Part shown: positions 1 through 8,077 of the stretch, in pieces
How the letters are laid out: each line of letters opens with the position of its first letter
Position numbering within the stretch: position 1 is the stretch's first letter
Assembly (NCBI RefSeq): GCF_001884185.1
Contig: NZ_MAOE01000131.1
Location: 62,001 to 126,000, forward strand
Source of the DNA: Bacillus albus
GTDB lineage: Bacteria > Bacillota > Bacilli > Bacillales > Bacillaceae_G
DNA length: 64,000 bases
Direction of reading: 5' to 3'
Made by a program: the position numbers and the translations under genes
The notes under the pieces: generated by a model
The model's database searches: none
What the model saw: the letters and a program-made list of their open reading frames with translations, nothing else
What the model was told of the DNA's origin: nothing

Positions 1-1022
1 AAGACACTTACTACGTAACAGCAAACGTATTAAACGTACGTGCTGGTGCAAACACTGACTCAGAAATTCTTGGTAAGTTGAAACAAGATGATGTAATCGA
101 AACAACACACCAAGTTGAAAATGATTGGATCCAATTTGAATATAACGGAAAAACAGCTTATGTTCATGTTCCTTATTTAACAGGTAAAGCTCCAGTTAAA
201 GTTCAACCAGCAGTTAAAGTTGAAAAAGCAACGAAAGTTCAAAATACAGCTAAAGCAGTGGAAGCAACTAAAGCTCGTGAAGTAGCTGAAACGCAAGCAA
301 AAGCTAAGGCGGAGGAAGCAACTAAAGCTCGTGAAGCAGCTGAAGCTCAAGCAACGGCTAAAGCCGAGGAGGCAGCTAAAGCTCGTGAAGCAGCTAAAGC
401 TCAAGCAGAAGCTAAAGCTCAGGCAGCAGCTGAAGCTCAAGCAGCGGCTAAAGCCGAGGAGGCAGCTAAAGCTCGTGAAGCAGCTAAAGCTCAAGCAGCA
501 GCTGAAGCTCAAGCAGCAGCTGAAGCTCAAGCAGCGGCTAAAGCCCAAGAGGCAGCTAAAGCTCGTGAAGCAGCTAAAGCTCAAGAGGCAGCTGAAGCTC
601 AAGCAGCGGCTAAAGCTCAAGAGGCAGCTAAAGCTCGTGAAGCGGCTAAAGCTCAAAAACCTGCTACACAACAACCTGTTGCAAAAGAAACTGAAACAAG
701 TGCACCATCATCTTCTCGTGAATTACGCGTTGTAGCAACAGCTTACACAGCAGATCCACTTGAAAATGGTTATAAAGCAGGCGACCAAGTAAAATCAGCT
801 ATGGGTCATAACTTAACAGCTAACCCAAACATGAAACTAATTGCAGTTGATCCAAGTGTCATTCCATTAGGTTCAAAAGTATGGGTTGAAGGTTACGGAG
901 TAGCAATCGCTGGTGATACTGGTGGAGCTATTAAAGGAAATAAAATCGACGTTTTAATGCCAGATAAAGGCACATCTAGTAACTGGGGACGTAAAACAGT
1001 TACAGTGAAAGTATTAAACTAG
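1..1022 (+). CDS. SH3b / 3D-domain cell-wall-binding protein (enterotoxin-like), 5' truncated by window edge
   Basis: The reading frame is already open at base 3 and reads an SH3b domain tail (YYVTANVLNVRAGANTDSEI), so the true start lies outside the window. An internal TTG at 78 is not the start. After the SH3b remnant comes an alanine-rich linker of 22 hexapeptides, then a C-terminal 3D domain (about the last 95 residues) with the VVATAYTA entry and the DVLMPD motif that names the family. Proteins of this type in the B. cereus group are annotated as enterotoxin/cell-wall-binding proteins (EntA/B/C-like). The 3D fold is related to MltA lytic transglycosylases, so peptidoglycan binding or cleavage outside the cell is likely. 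True enterotoxicity is only a legacy name. A strong terminator follows directly. Confidence 0.88.
   Translation, partial: DTYYVTANVLNVRAGANTDSEILGKLKQDDVIETTHQVENDWIQFEYNGKTAYVHVPYLTGKAPVKVQPAVKVEKATKVQNTAKAVEATKAREVAETQAKAKAEEATKAREAAEAQATAKAEEAAKAREAAKAQAEAKAQAAAEAQAAAKAEEAAKAREAAKAQAAAEAQAAAEAQAAAKAQEAAKAREAAKAQEAAEAQAAAKAQEAAKAREAAKAQKPATQQPVAKETETSAPSSSRELRVVATAYTADPLENGYKAGDQVKSAMGHNLTANPNMKLIAVDPSVIPLGSKVWVEGYGVAIAGDTGGAIKGNKIDVLMPDKGTSSNWGRKTVTVKVLN
261..656 (+). repeat. 22 tandem 18-bp units coding for Ala-rich hexapeptides
   Basis: An in-frame array of 22 units of 18 bp with protein consensus [E/A]AA[K/E]A[R/Q/E]. EAAKAR followed by EAAKAQ recurs as a higher-order pattern. The array joins the SH3b part to the 3D domain and should form a long charged helix, like TolA-type linkers. 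Codons are nearly identical between units (gca gct aaa gct), so slippage and length variation between strains are likely. Confidence 0.9.
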
Positions 1023-1030
1023 TTCGTACT

Positions 1031-1070
1031 AAAAAGAGTCAGTCTCATTGTTGAGGCTGACTCTTTTTTT
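1031..1070 (+). terminator. Intrinsic terminator of the 3D-domain gene
   Basis: Stem AGAGTCAGTCTC pairs with GAGGCTGACTCT (one wobble), followed by a run of seven T. Confidence 0.93.
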
Positions 1071-1156
1071 ATGATTCTTGCATTCCTTCTCCTTCTCTCC
1101 CGTCCAAATTAAATCTATCTCTTTGCATTCTATATACGATAGATTACTATTTCAAC

Positions 1157-1184
1157 AAAAAAAGAGGATGCCATAGCACCCTCT
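1157..1184 (-). terminator. Terminator of the PTS/MupG operon
   Basis: On the minus strand, AGAGGGTGC pairs with GCATCCTCT (one G-U) and is followed by seven T. It lies 12 bases beyond the stop of the first MupG-like gene. Confidence 0.85.
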
Positions 1185-1195
1185 CCTGCCCTTCC

Positions 1196-2281
1196 CTATT
1201 CCACACAAGTAAACTGTGTCCAAGCTCCTACATAATCTAGTAAGAATAACTCTTCTTCTGCAATTGTACCGACAATATTTTTCCGTTCATCTATCGGCAT
1301 TTCTTTTAGAATGATTTGCAGTTCACCTTTATACTTACCAAATGAGTTGTTCCCAATTACAACTTGCCCTCTTTCCTGTAATACACTTTCGCGCACTGGG
1401 AAGTCATAGTCTTTATACTTTTTACGTACTTCTGTAGAGCGCACCATATATTCTGTTATGTCGCCGCGTCTTACGTGTAATTCTTGCAGCGTGGCTCTCT
1501 TTTCTACTTCCGTCGCTTCGCCTACAAAGTTTACCTTTAGCTGTAACATGTAACGATTTAAGTTTCCTAGTTTTTCTAACTCTTCTTCACTCGCATAAGC
1601 ATTTCCGATAATAACGTCATCAATAAGCCCTGTCGCCCATAAATGTTTCGCTTGTACTTCAATCGGTAAGTTACGATGCTGTTCTAACGTACATAATCCG
1701 TCATTAATATCCCATGGACCGATGTTAGCTGCATGTGACGTAATAAATGCTGCCGTACGAATACCGTGTTTTTTAAAACGTTCACTACAGCGAATGAAAT
1801 ACTCATACGGAAGACCAGTAAACTTTTGCGGATAGAAGTTATGACAACCAATTAATGCTGGCTTATTCGCCTGATGCGAAAGAATATTTTCTAAGTATGC
1901 AATATCATTACTTACGTTCAGTTCAATTTTTAAGCCATACGGATTATTCGTCATTTTTGCTTCTGTTAATCCATCAAAACCTAAATCTAAACGAATACCG
2001 TCTGCACCTAACTCTGCAAAGAACGATAGATCGCTATAGCTAATACCAAGTTGATCAAATACTGCCGGAGCTACATCTAAAATAACTTCCATATTATGAT
2101 CTTTTGCATGATTAATAATTTCTTTAAATTCAGCTACAATTTCTTCTTTCGGACGATTCACAGATAATAGACATGTGAATATTCTTGAAAAACCGTGGCG
2201 TGCCGCTGCCGAAATGTATGCCATATCTTGTTCTTTCGTTGAATGCTCTGGATAAAGTGAAATTCCTAATTTACGCTCCAT
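1196..2281 (-). CDS. MupG-like 6-phospho-glycosidase (DUF871 family)
   Basis: 361 aa cytoplasmic protein beginning MERKLGISLYPEHST, with GADGIRLDLGF, NPYGLKIELN and GCHNFYP segments typical of DUF871/MupG. S. aureus MupG is a 6-phospho-N-acetylmuramidase that splits imported MurNAc-6P-GlcNAc. Here the gene is last in an operon with lactose/cellobiose-type PTS genes, so it probably hydrolyses a phosphorylated disaccharide brought in by that PTS. The N-terminal three quarters is the TIM-barrel-like part and the last 110 residues form a small beta-rich domain. The start is ATG with AAGGAG inside the preceding gene, which it overlaps by 11 bp. A paralogue lies at 6671-7759. The true substrate cannot be read from sequence. 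Confidence 0.88.
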   Translation of the reverse strand: MERKLGISLYPEHSTKEQDMAYISAAARHGFSRIFTCLLSVNRPKEEIVAEFKEIINHAKDHNMEVILDVAPAVFDQLGISYSDLSFFAELGADGIRLDLGFDGLTEAKMTNNPYGLKIELNVSNDIAYLENILSHQANKPALIGCHNFYPQKFTGLPYEYFIRCSERFKKHGIRTAAFITSHAANIGPWDINDGLCTLEQHRNLPIEVQAKHLWATGLIDDVIIGNAYASEEELEKLGNLNRYMLQLKVNFVGEATEVEKRATLQELHVRRGDITEYMVRSTEVRKKYKDYDFPVRESVLQERGQVVIGNNSFGKYKGELQIILKEMPIDERKNIVGTIAEEELFLLDYVGAWTQFTCVE

Positions 2282-2549
2282 GCTTTTGCATCTCCTTCAC
2301 ACGTTGTATTAATGCCATGCTTGTAAATCTATATTTTGCAGATAAACATGTTGCACATAAAATCGTTGGTACAATAATTACGTATGGTGATTGTAATCCT
2401 AACATTACATAAGCACCCATTGAACAACCGATAAATAAAATTGATACGAGTAGTAAAACTAATAAAGATTTACTTTGTACCCATTTTGAATAATGTGCAA
2501 TACACTGCCCCACTATGAATGTAATTAAGATGATAATTGCTCCGAGCAT
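2271..2549 (-). CDS. Small membrane protein within the PTS/MupG operon
   Basis: 92 aa, beginning MLGAIIILITFIVGQ, with three hydrophobic segments (about residues 1-14, 28-48 and 52-68) and a basic C-terminal tail. I do not recognise a family. The ATG has a good GGAGAGGAG site. The gene overlaps the end of the IIC gene by 25 bp and the start of the MupG-like gene by 11 bp, so it is translationally coupled to both. The position suggests an accessory to the transporter or simply a conserved operon member. Confidence 0.75.
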   Translation of the reverse strand: MLGAIIILITFIVGQCIAHYSKWVQSKSLLVLLLVSILFIGCSMGAYVMLGLQSPYVIIVPTILCATCLSAKYRFTSMALIQRVKEMQKHGA

Positions 2550-3835
2550 TTTTCTTTCTCCTCTCCTGCTACTTGTTGTTTCTCATACATTTTGAAGAAC
2601 GGATAGTAAATAACGAATGAGATAACAAAGTTAACAAGTACAAGTACACCAGCCATAATTGTCCAATCCGTACTAATAACCGCTGCAATTGGTGCTAACA
2701 TCGTAAATGGCAATTTCGCCATCATCAGCGGAATCATCCCTGAAACAACTGCGAAATATGATACTGTCGTTGTCACTAGCGGTGTAATAACGAACGGAAT
2801 AATTAAGATTGGGTTCATTACAATTGGTGCCCCGAAAATAATTGGTTCGTTAATATTGAATAAGCCTGGCACAAATGATAATCTACCTAACTCTTTTAGG
2901 AACTTAGATTTAGAGAACATAAACATAATAACTAAAGCTAACGTTGATCCTGATCCACCGATCCATACGAACCATTGAATAAATTGCTCTGTAAATAAGT
3001 TTGGTAATTGATGTGCATTTCCTGTAGCTGTGAATACTTCCATATTTTCAAGAATTGCTGAATCCCACATCGGACGAATGATTGGTCCTAAAATCGCAGG
3101 ACCATGTATACCGAATGACCAGAAGAACACGATTAAGAATACTGTTAATAAACCGCCGAATAAATTATTTCCTACTAATACTGATTTTAGTGGTGCGATT
3201 AAATATGTGATTGTTGTATTTACATCAAATTTTAAACCGTAACGAATACCCCAGAATAAAAGAATAACGACTAAAGTTGGAATTAATGCTGCAAACGAAT
3301 TTGAAACTGCTGGTGGTACACTATCTGGTAATTTAATCGAGATATTATGCTTAATCATAAAGTGATAAATTTCTACTGCAATTAAGGCTGTAACAATTGC
3401 TCCGAATAAAGATGTTGCACTTAATGTTCCTACTGAAATGTATCTACCTGCATCAATAACACCTGGTACAGCTTTCGTAATTTGAATTGGTTCAACTGAT
3501 GCTAGTAAAAAGGCGAGTACAGATAACAACCCTGCACTTAACTGATTGAGCTGATAAAAGTTGGCGAGTGAAGCTCCTACCCCAAATGCTGCGTATAGCG
3601 CCATTAAACCTACTGTAAATCGGAATGGAATATCTAAAATATGACGAAACGGTGCAATCCACTCCATATATGCATCAATTGGTAAATTTAAAAAGATAAC
3701 GAAAAATGATCCGACAATCGTTAACGGCAATGTAGAAATAACTCCGTTTCGAATTGCTAATAAATGTCGTTGTCCTGCAATCTTTTGCGTTGTTGGCATA
3801 ATCTTTTGTTCCATAAAACTCATAAAACCATTCAT
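2525..3835 (-). CDS. PTS lactose/cellobiose-family permease, IIC component
   Basis: 436 aa polytopic membrane protein of the CelB/ChbC type, beginning MNGFMSFMEQKIMPTTQKIAGQRHLLAIRNG in part, with the family hallmark NEPIIFGAPIVMNP near residue 330 that lines the sugar site. The ATG at 3835 is preferred because GGAGGGG lies five bases ahead; the TTG one codon upstream is poorly placed. IIB and IIA are separate genes immediately upstream in the same operon. The permease family takes beta-linked disaccharides. With MupG as partner, a phosphorylated amino-sugar disaccharide is plausible, but this is inference. Confidence 0.93.
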   Translation of the reverse strand: MNGFMSFMEQKIMPTTQKIAGQRHLLAIRNGVISTLPLTIVGSFFVIFLNLPIDAYMEWIAPFRHILDIPFRFTVGLMALYAAFGVGASLANFYQLNQLSAGLLSVLAFLLASVEPIQITKAVPGVIDAGRYISVGTLSATSLFGAIVTALIAVEIYHFMIKHNISIKLPDSVPPAVSNSFAALIPTLVVILLFWGIRYGLKFDVNTTITYLIAPLKSVLVGNNLFGGLLTVFLIVFFWSFGIHGPAILGPIIRPMWDSAILENMEVFTATGNAHQLPNLFTEQFIQWFVWIGGSGSTLALVIMFMFSKSKFLKELGRLSFVPGLFNINEPIIFGAPIVMNPILIIPFVITPLVTTTVSYFAVVSGMIPLMMAKLPFTMLAPIAAVISTDWTIMAGVLVLVNFVISFVIYYPFFKMYEKQQVAGEEKEKCSEQLSS

Positions 3836-3917
3836 CAATACCCCTCCTCTTTTTCCTTACTATGAAAGAATGAAATAAAGTTATAACATTATAATGTTTA
3901 TATTTAAAAAAATATAA

Positions 3918-4223
3918 TTATGCAAAAACTAATTGTTCTGCTTGTTTCAATACTTTCAAACCGTCACACATACCATAGTCTCGCTGTTCTATTATTGCGA
4001 CCGGTATATCGTATGACTGCGCAAGAAACTGTACTGCTGGAAACAAATACTTCACCTGTGGTCCGATTAAAACAACATCAGCATTTCTTATTTCCAGTTT
4101 CACAAGTTCTGAATCAACTGCTTTAATTTTATAATCCTTCCCTTGTTTCATTGCCTCTTCTTGCATTTTTCTTACAACCATACTCGTTGACATGCCTGCT
4201 GCGCAACATAATAAAATGTACAT
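3918..4223 (-). CDS. PTS lactose/cellobiose-family IIB component
   Basis: 101 aa cytoplasmic phosphotransfer protein beginning MYILLCCAAGMSTSMVV. The CCAAGMST loop carries the phosphorylated cysteine (residue 6 or 7) of the CelA/ChbB family. It accepts phosphate from the IIA histidine and passes it to sugar on IIC. It sits one base after IIA and 82 bp before IIC. That gap holds the IIC ribosome site and no hairpin that I can see. Confidence 0.93.
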   Translation of the reverse strand: MYILLCCAAGMSTSMVVRKMQEEAMKQGKDYKIKAVDSELVKLEIRNADVVLIGPQVKYLFPAVQFLAQSYDIPVAIIEQRDYGMCDGLKVLKQAEQLVFA

Positions 4224-4224
4224 T

Positions 4225-4545
4225 TTATACTGTCACTTTCTCTTCTATTCGTTTATGAAGAGTGATAAATTCTTCAGCAAGTTCTTTCACTGTAATTGCA
4301 TTCATTAAATGATCTTGTGCATGCACTAACAGTAAACTGATTTCTGCATGATTTCCTCTTGCTTCTTCTTGAATTAAGTCTGTTTGAATGCGATGAGCTG
4401 CTGAAATTTCTTCACTAGCAAGTGTCATCTTTTCACTCGCATTCTCAAAATCTCCTTGTCTTGCAAAAGCAATTGCTTCAAGTGACGCGCTTCTCGCGTT
4501 GCCACCATGTAAAATTAACGCAAATGGAGTTTGCATATCAGTCAT
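4225..4545 (-). CDS. PTS lactose/cellobiose-family IIA component
   Basis: 106 aa protein of the LacF/ChbC-IIA helical-bundle family. The active histidine lies in LLLVHAQDHLMNA, and LILHGGNARS is the N-terminal helix signature. I place the start at the ATG at 4545 (MTDMQTP), which has GGGGGAATTTAAA ahead. A TTG 15 bases upstream would be inside that ribosome site. This is the first gene of the operon, preceded by a cre-like site. Confidence 0.93.
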   Translation of the reverse strand: MTDMQTPFALILHGGNARSASLEAIAFARQGDFENASEKMTLASEEISAAHRIQTDLIQEEARGNHAEISLLLVHAQDHLMNAITVKELAEEFITLHKRIEEKVTV

Positions 4546-4591
4546 TTTAAATTCCCCCAAGCTATCTTTTTTCTATATTGTTATCTTATTA

Positions 4592-4605
4592 TGAAAACGC
4601 ATACA
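4592..4605 (-). promoter_or_regulatory. Candidate CcpA (cre) site before the PTS operon
   Basis: Minus strand TGTATGCGTTTTCA matches the cre consensus TGWAANCGNTNWCA except at one base. It lies 46-60 bp upstream of the IIA start, in the only gap between the operon and the terminator of the regulator gene, so it would overlap the promoter and allow glucose repression. Confidence 0.55.
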
Positions 4606-4613
4606 ATTAAACA

Positions 4614-4646
4614 TAAAAAACTTCCGTTGTGTAACGGAAGTTTTTA
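4614..4646. terminator. Terminator of the PRD activator gene
   Basis: CTTCCGTT pairs perfectly with AACGGAAG around a four-base loop. A and T tracts flank both sides, so it can work on both strands. It is the end of the minus-strand regulator that stops at 4657. Confidence 0.88.
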
Positions 4647-4656
4647 TATACTTCTC

Positions 4657-6597
4657 TTATAACGATAATAATATCTCTTGAAAATCTTCAATTACTTTAG
4701 CCAGAGCTAATTTCTCTATCGTATTTTGATTAGACATAATATCATATAAAAAATCATAAAGCTTTTGTAAATCTTCATTATTATTGCGCTTTACACTAAA
4801 TAAAATAATAACTTGTACTTTCTTATCTCCCCAGTCAACCGCTTTATTAAGTGTACAAAACATCAAAAATGTTTTCTCGCTTAATAACTGCATCGGATGT
4901 GGAATCGCAACTAAATTCCCGACCGCTGTAGGAGATGTATTCTCTCTTTCCATAACAGAATCATAAAAGTTTTCTGGTACATAGTTTTTCTCAGCAGCTT
5001 TCTCACATAAAAATTGAATAACCTCTTCCTTCGTAGAAGCGCTATGATTTAAAAAGATTAAATCTTCCTTCATATATTGCTGCACACTAGTATTCACATT
5101 CGTAAACAACTGCTGACCGATTAACTTAATCTCTTTATCATCAAATATTGAGTTTACTTTTATAACAGGTACAGGCAAACCACTTGGTATATGAATCGTA
5201 CTAATAATACAATCTATCTTTTCTTTATAAAGATCTTCTACTTTCAATTGATAATAGCCTGTAATCCCTACAATCTCTAATTTATCTCGGAACTGTGATA
5301 GAATTTTATATTTCAATAGCTGGGCGCTTCCTTGACCAGTCGCACAAACTAATAAACATCTTTTCTTTTGATTCTGTTCCTGCAAACGACTCATCGCTCC
5401 ACCAAAGTGAATCGCAATATAACCAATTTCACTTTCCGGAATCGATTCTCCCGTATATTCACCAATTATATCTCCAACGAGAACCGCAATTTCAAAAGCA
5501 TACGGATAATTCTTTTTCACTTCTGCCAAAAGAGGATTTCTCGTATTTAACTTATACTTCAAACGATTTAATAACGTTTTTAAATGAACACCAAATCCAA
5601 ATAATAATTCTTCATCATAATAAAAAATAAGATTGCGTTCTTCCGCTACTTTAAAAAGAATATGTTGCATAAATGCATATAGATCTTTCCCTAATAATTC
5701 TTCTACATTTTCATAACGATCTTTCGCTGTAACGGCAGTACTTAATAAATGCATCGTCACATATAAAACTTCTTCTTCGGGAAATGAAAGATCCAACGCT
5801 TTCTCTAAATCCCCTACAATCTCTTTCGCAATTGTATATTCTTGCTTTATGATAAGTTCAGCTCGCTCCTTATTTAGCCCTTTCATATAATGTTGATCTT
5901 CACAACGTTTTAACGCGATCGCAATATGAATGACTAAATTATCAATTTCTATATCTGATAAATATATCGTTCCTCCCTCGATATACTTTAATATAACCGA
6001 ACGGATAAGCGGTATATGAGGTAACGATACATATGTATCACTCTGCTCAAATTGCTCATGAAACGGAGTATGATCATAACGTGGTAAACCATATTGTGAT
6101 AAACAAGAACGAATACTAAACTCCTCTCCGACAATACGTATACCATAATACGGTCTCTTTTCAATTTGTAATTGATAACGACCACATATATCTGTAACAT
6201 CTTTCATAATTAAATTTACAGTCGATTTACTTACATAAATCTCCTCTGCTAACTGTGAAAGCTTCACATACCCATCTGTCGTTAAAATACGTTGCAGGAT
6301 GTAAGCTATCCTTTCTTCATAAGAAGTTGGGATCTTTTCCGTCTGTTTTTGAAATAGATTCACGCAAAATTCTTCAAACTTCTTCGCTTGTATAATTTCT
6401 AGTTCGTATCCAGTCCCTCTTTGCGATTCAATTTTCGCTCCGTTTTCTTCCAATATATCATTTAATAATTTTATATCTTTTTGAATTGTCTTCGTTGATA
6501 CATGTAAACGGCTCGCTAAAAAAGCTCGATTTAACATCGATTTCTCTTCTAAAAACTCTTCTAAAATAGAAACTAATCGCTGATGCACCTTTGTCAT
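4657..6597 (-). CDS. BglG/LicR-type PTS-regulated transcriptional activator
   Basis: 646 aa regulator. Order: N-terminal HTH_11 (about 1-60, STKTIQKDIKLLND), an Mga-like helix-turn-helix (SQLAEEIYVSKSTVN), two PRD domains with paired histidines (IHIAIAL and VTMHLLST; FGVHLKTLLNR and IAIHFGGAM), a IIB-like domain with Cys (LLVCATGQGSAQLL) and a C-terminal IIA-like domain (AIPHP). This is the LicR/MtlR architecture: PTS phosphorylation tunes activity, so it probably activates the flanking PTS/MupG genes. The ATG at 6597 is chosen because AGAGGAAG lies just ahead; a GTG 15 bases upstream lacks a site. It stands between two terminators, so it is likely transcribed alone. Confidence 0.92.
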   Translation of the reverse strand: MTKVHQRLVSILEEFLEEKSMLNRAFLASRLHVSTKTIQKDIKLLNDILEENGAKIESQRGTGYELEIIQAKKFEEFCVNLFQKQTEKIPTSYEERIAYILQRILTTDGYVKLSQLAEEIYVSKSTVNLIMKDVTDICGRYQLQIEKRPYYGIRIVGEEFSIRSCLSQYGLPRYDHTPFHEQFEQSDTYVSLPHIPLIRSVILKYIEGGTIYLSDIEIDNLVIHIAIALKRCEDQHYMKGLNKERAELIIKQEYTIAKEIVGDLEKALDLSFPEEEVLYVTMHLLSTAVTAKDRYENVEELLGKDLYAFMQHILFKVAEERNLIFYYDEELLFGFGVHLKTLLNRLKYKLNTRNPLLAEVKKNYPYAFEIAVLVGDIIGEYTGESIPESEIGYIAIHFGGAMSRLQEQNQKKRCLLVCATGQGSAQLLKYKILSQFRDKLEIVGITGYYQLKVEDLYKEKIDCIISTIHIPSGLPVPVIKVNSIFDDKEIKLIGQQLFTNVNTSVQQYMKEDLIFLNHSASTKEEVIQFLCEKAAEKNYVPENFYDSVMERENTSPTAVGNLVAIPHPMQLLSEKTFLMFCTLNKAVDWGDKKVQVIILFSVKRNNNEDLQKLYDFLYDIMSNQNTIEKLALAKVIEDFQEILLSL

Positions 6598-6620
6598 AGC
6601 TCTTCCTCTCACAGATATAT

Positions 6621-6663
6621 AAAAAGGAAAAAGCTGCTGAGGTCAGTAGTTTTTTCCTTTTTT
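6621..6663 (-). terminator. Terminator of the second MupG-like gene
   Basis: Long hairpin with outer arms AAAAAGGAAAAA and TTTTTCCTTTTT and inner arms GCTGCTGA/TCAGTAGT (imperfect). It ends the minus-strand gene at 6671 and separates it from the activator. Confidence 0.8.
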
Positions 6664-6670
6664 ATTTAAT

Positions 6671-7759
6671 CTATTTCTTTAATGTAAACCCGAATTTATC
6701 CCATGCTTGTAAATAATCTAATAAGAAAATTTCTTCTTCCACAATTCGGCCAACTACATTTGTTTTTCCTGTGTTCACCATATCTTTTAAAGCAATTTGT
6801 AACTCACCTTTATATTGACCATACTGTTCATTATCAATTAAAAGATCACCGCGTTTAATTTCGCGTGTATTATGTGGTTTGAATTCTTCTTTCTTATACT
6901 TCACACGACTTTGTGTCGAGCGAATCATGTATTCAGATACATCTCCGCGATAAAAATGCGGTTCCTCTAATACAATAATTTTTTCTAATTCTGTTGTTGT
7001 ATCATATAACTCTATATCAAAGGTTTGTTTTTCTTTATTTAATGCACCTAATGCCTCTAATTCTTTTTCTGATGCATACGCATTCGCAATAATAACATCA
7101 TCAATTAATTCTGTCGCAAACAAATGCTTCGTCTGTGTTGTCATCGGTAATTCACGATGCTGCTCTAACGTACATAATCCTTCTGTTACTGGCCAAGGTC
7201 CGTATGTTGCATCAAATGATGAAATAAAAGCAGCCGTTCTCATACCGTAATCTTTAAATTGTTTCGAGCATTTAATGAAATGATCGTATGATAATCCTGA
7301 ATAACGATGCGGATAAAAATTATGACACCCAATTAAATTTTCACGATTCGGTCTATGGCTCATAATGTTATCAACATATTTCGTACCGTTACTCATATTA
7401 ATTTCAATTTTTAAGCCGTATGGATTGTAAGTCATAATCGATTCTTCTAAACCAGAGAACCCAACATCTAAACGAATACCGTACGCACCTAATTCATGGA
7501 AGAACGATAAATCATTATATGAAATACCTAATTGTGTAAAGACAGATGGACTAATATCAACTAATACTTGGAACCCTAATGCATTTGCATGAGAGATCGT
7601 TTCTTTAAACTCTTCTATAATTTTCTCTTTCTCTCCATCTACAGACAATAAGCATGTGAATACACGTGTAAATCCGTATTTACTTGCTAATGTTAAATAT
7701 TCCTTATCTTTCTCTACTGTTGAATGTTCTGGATAAATAGAAATACCTAATCGTCTCAT
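6671..7759 (-). CDS. Second MupG-like 6-phospho-glycosidase (DUF871 family)
   Basis: 362 aa, beginning MRRLGISIYPEHST and collinear with the copy at 1196-2281: shared FTRVFTCLLSVD, GIRLDVGFSGLEES, NPYGLKIEIN, GCHNFYPHRYSGL, EGLCTLEQHRELP and LIDDVIIANAYAS. The family includes the 6-phospho-N-acetylmuramidase MupG. Unlike its paralogue it is monocistronic, bounded by a terminator downstream and an open leader upstream. GAAAGAGGCG precedes the ATG. Two differing copies beside one PTS suggest two related phospho-disaccharides, or one induced and one basal enzyme; both are guesses. Confidence 0.87.
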   Translation of the reverse strand: MRRLGISIYPEHSTVEKDKEYLTLASKYGFTRVFTCLLSVDGEKEKIIEEFKETISHANALGFQVLVDISPSVFTQLGISYNDLSFFHELGAYGIRLDVGFSGLEESIMTYNPYGLKIEINMSNGTKYVDNIMSHRPNRENLIGCHNFYPHRYSGLSYDHFIKCSKQFKDYGMRTAAFISSFDATYGPWPVTEGLCTLEQHRELPMTTQTKHLFATELIDDVIIANAYASEKELEALGALNKEKQTFDIELYDTTTELEKIIVLEEPHFYRGDVSEYMIRSTQSRVKYKKEEFKPHNTREIKRGDLLIDNEQYGQYKGELQIALKDMVNTGKTNVVGRIVEEEIFLLDYLQAWDKFGFTLKK

Positions 7760-7938
7760 ATGTACACGCCTCTTTCTTCATTGTTTTGTAAACCTTTTCA
7801 AATATATGTAGTGAAAAAGTATATATCCCCTTCTCATTCACTACTTTTTGAATCCGCTTTCTTTAAAGAAAAAACAATTTCTATCATTCATAACAACTAC
7901 AAGTCTATACATCTATACTTTACAACTTTTTTTCATAG

Positions 7939-7957
7939 TTGTGTAGCTTTTACACAA
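7939..7957. promoter_or_regulatory. Perfect inverted repeat in the MupG/MFS divergent gap
   Basis: TTGTGTA and TACACAA flank a five-base centre. The 318-bp gap also holds GTAGTGAA (7808-7815) facing TTCACTAC (7837-7844). Both resemble operators for dimeric regulators and lie between divergent genes. No regulator can be named: the Rex motif TTGTGAA is close but not matched. Confidence 0.35.
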
Positions 7958-8010
7958 ATTTGTCAGTTTTTCCACCTCGAAAATTGTTATACGTTTTCAA
8001 GGCACCTTCC

Positions 8011-8040
8011 TTGACTGTTACATTGACCAATACATATACT
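8011..8040 (+). promoter_or_regulatory. Candidate sigma-A promoter of the MFS gene
   Basis: TTGACT, an 18-base spacer, then TATACT, ending 37 bp before the ATG. Confidence 0.5.
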
Positions 8041-8077
8041 CGAAAGAACAGAGAAATTTTATATAGGGGATGAATAT

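Noticed and set aside
261..656. Possible CRISPR-like array
   Set aside because: Units are contiguous without unique spacers and are in frame within a protein; they are coding repeats.
177..735. Long open frames on the minus strand and in another plus frame inside the alanine-rich repeats
   Set aside because: They arise from the 18-bp repeat composition, give low-complexity Phe/Ser/Cys or Lys/Gln/Leu strings, and have no ribosome site.
7939..7957. Rex operator
   Set aside because: The arms read TTGTGTA/TACACAA with a five-base centre, not TTGTGAA-N4-TTCACAA.
7985..7999. Cre site TGTTATACGTTTTCA before the MFS gene
   Set aside because: It needs a one-base insertion relative to the CcpA consensus; too weak to call.
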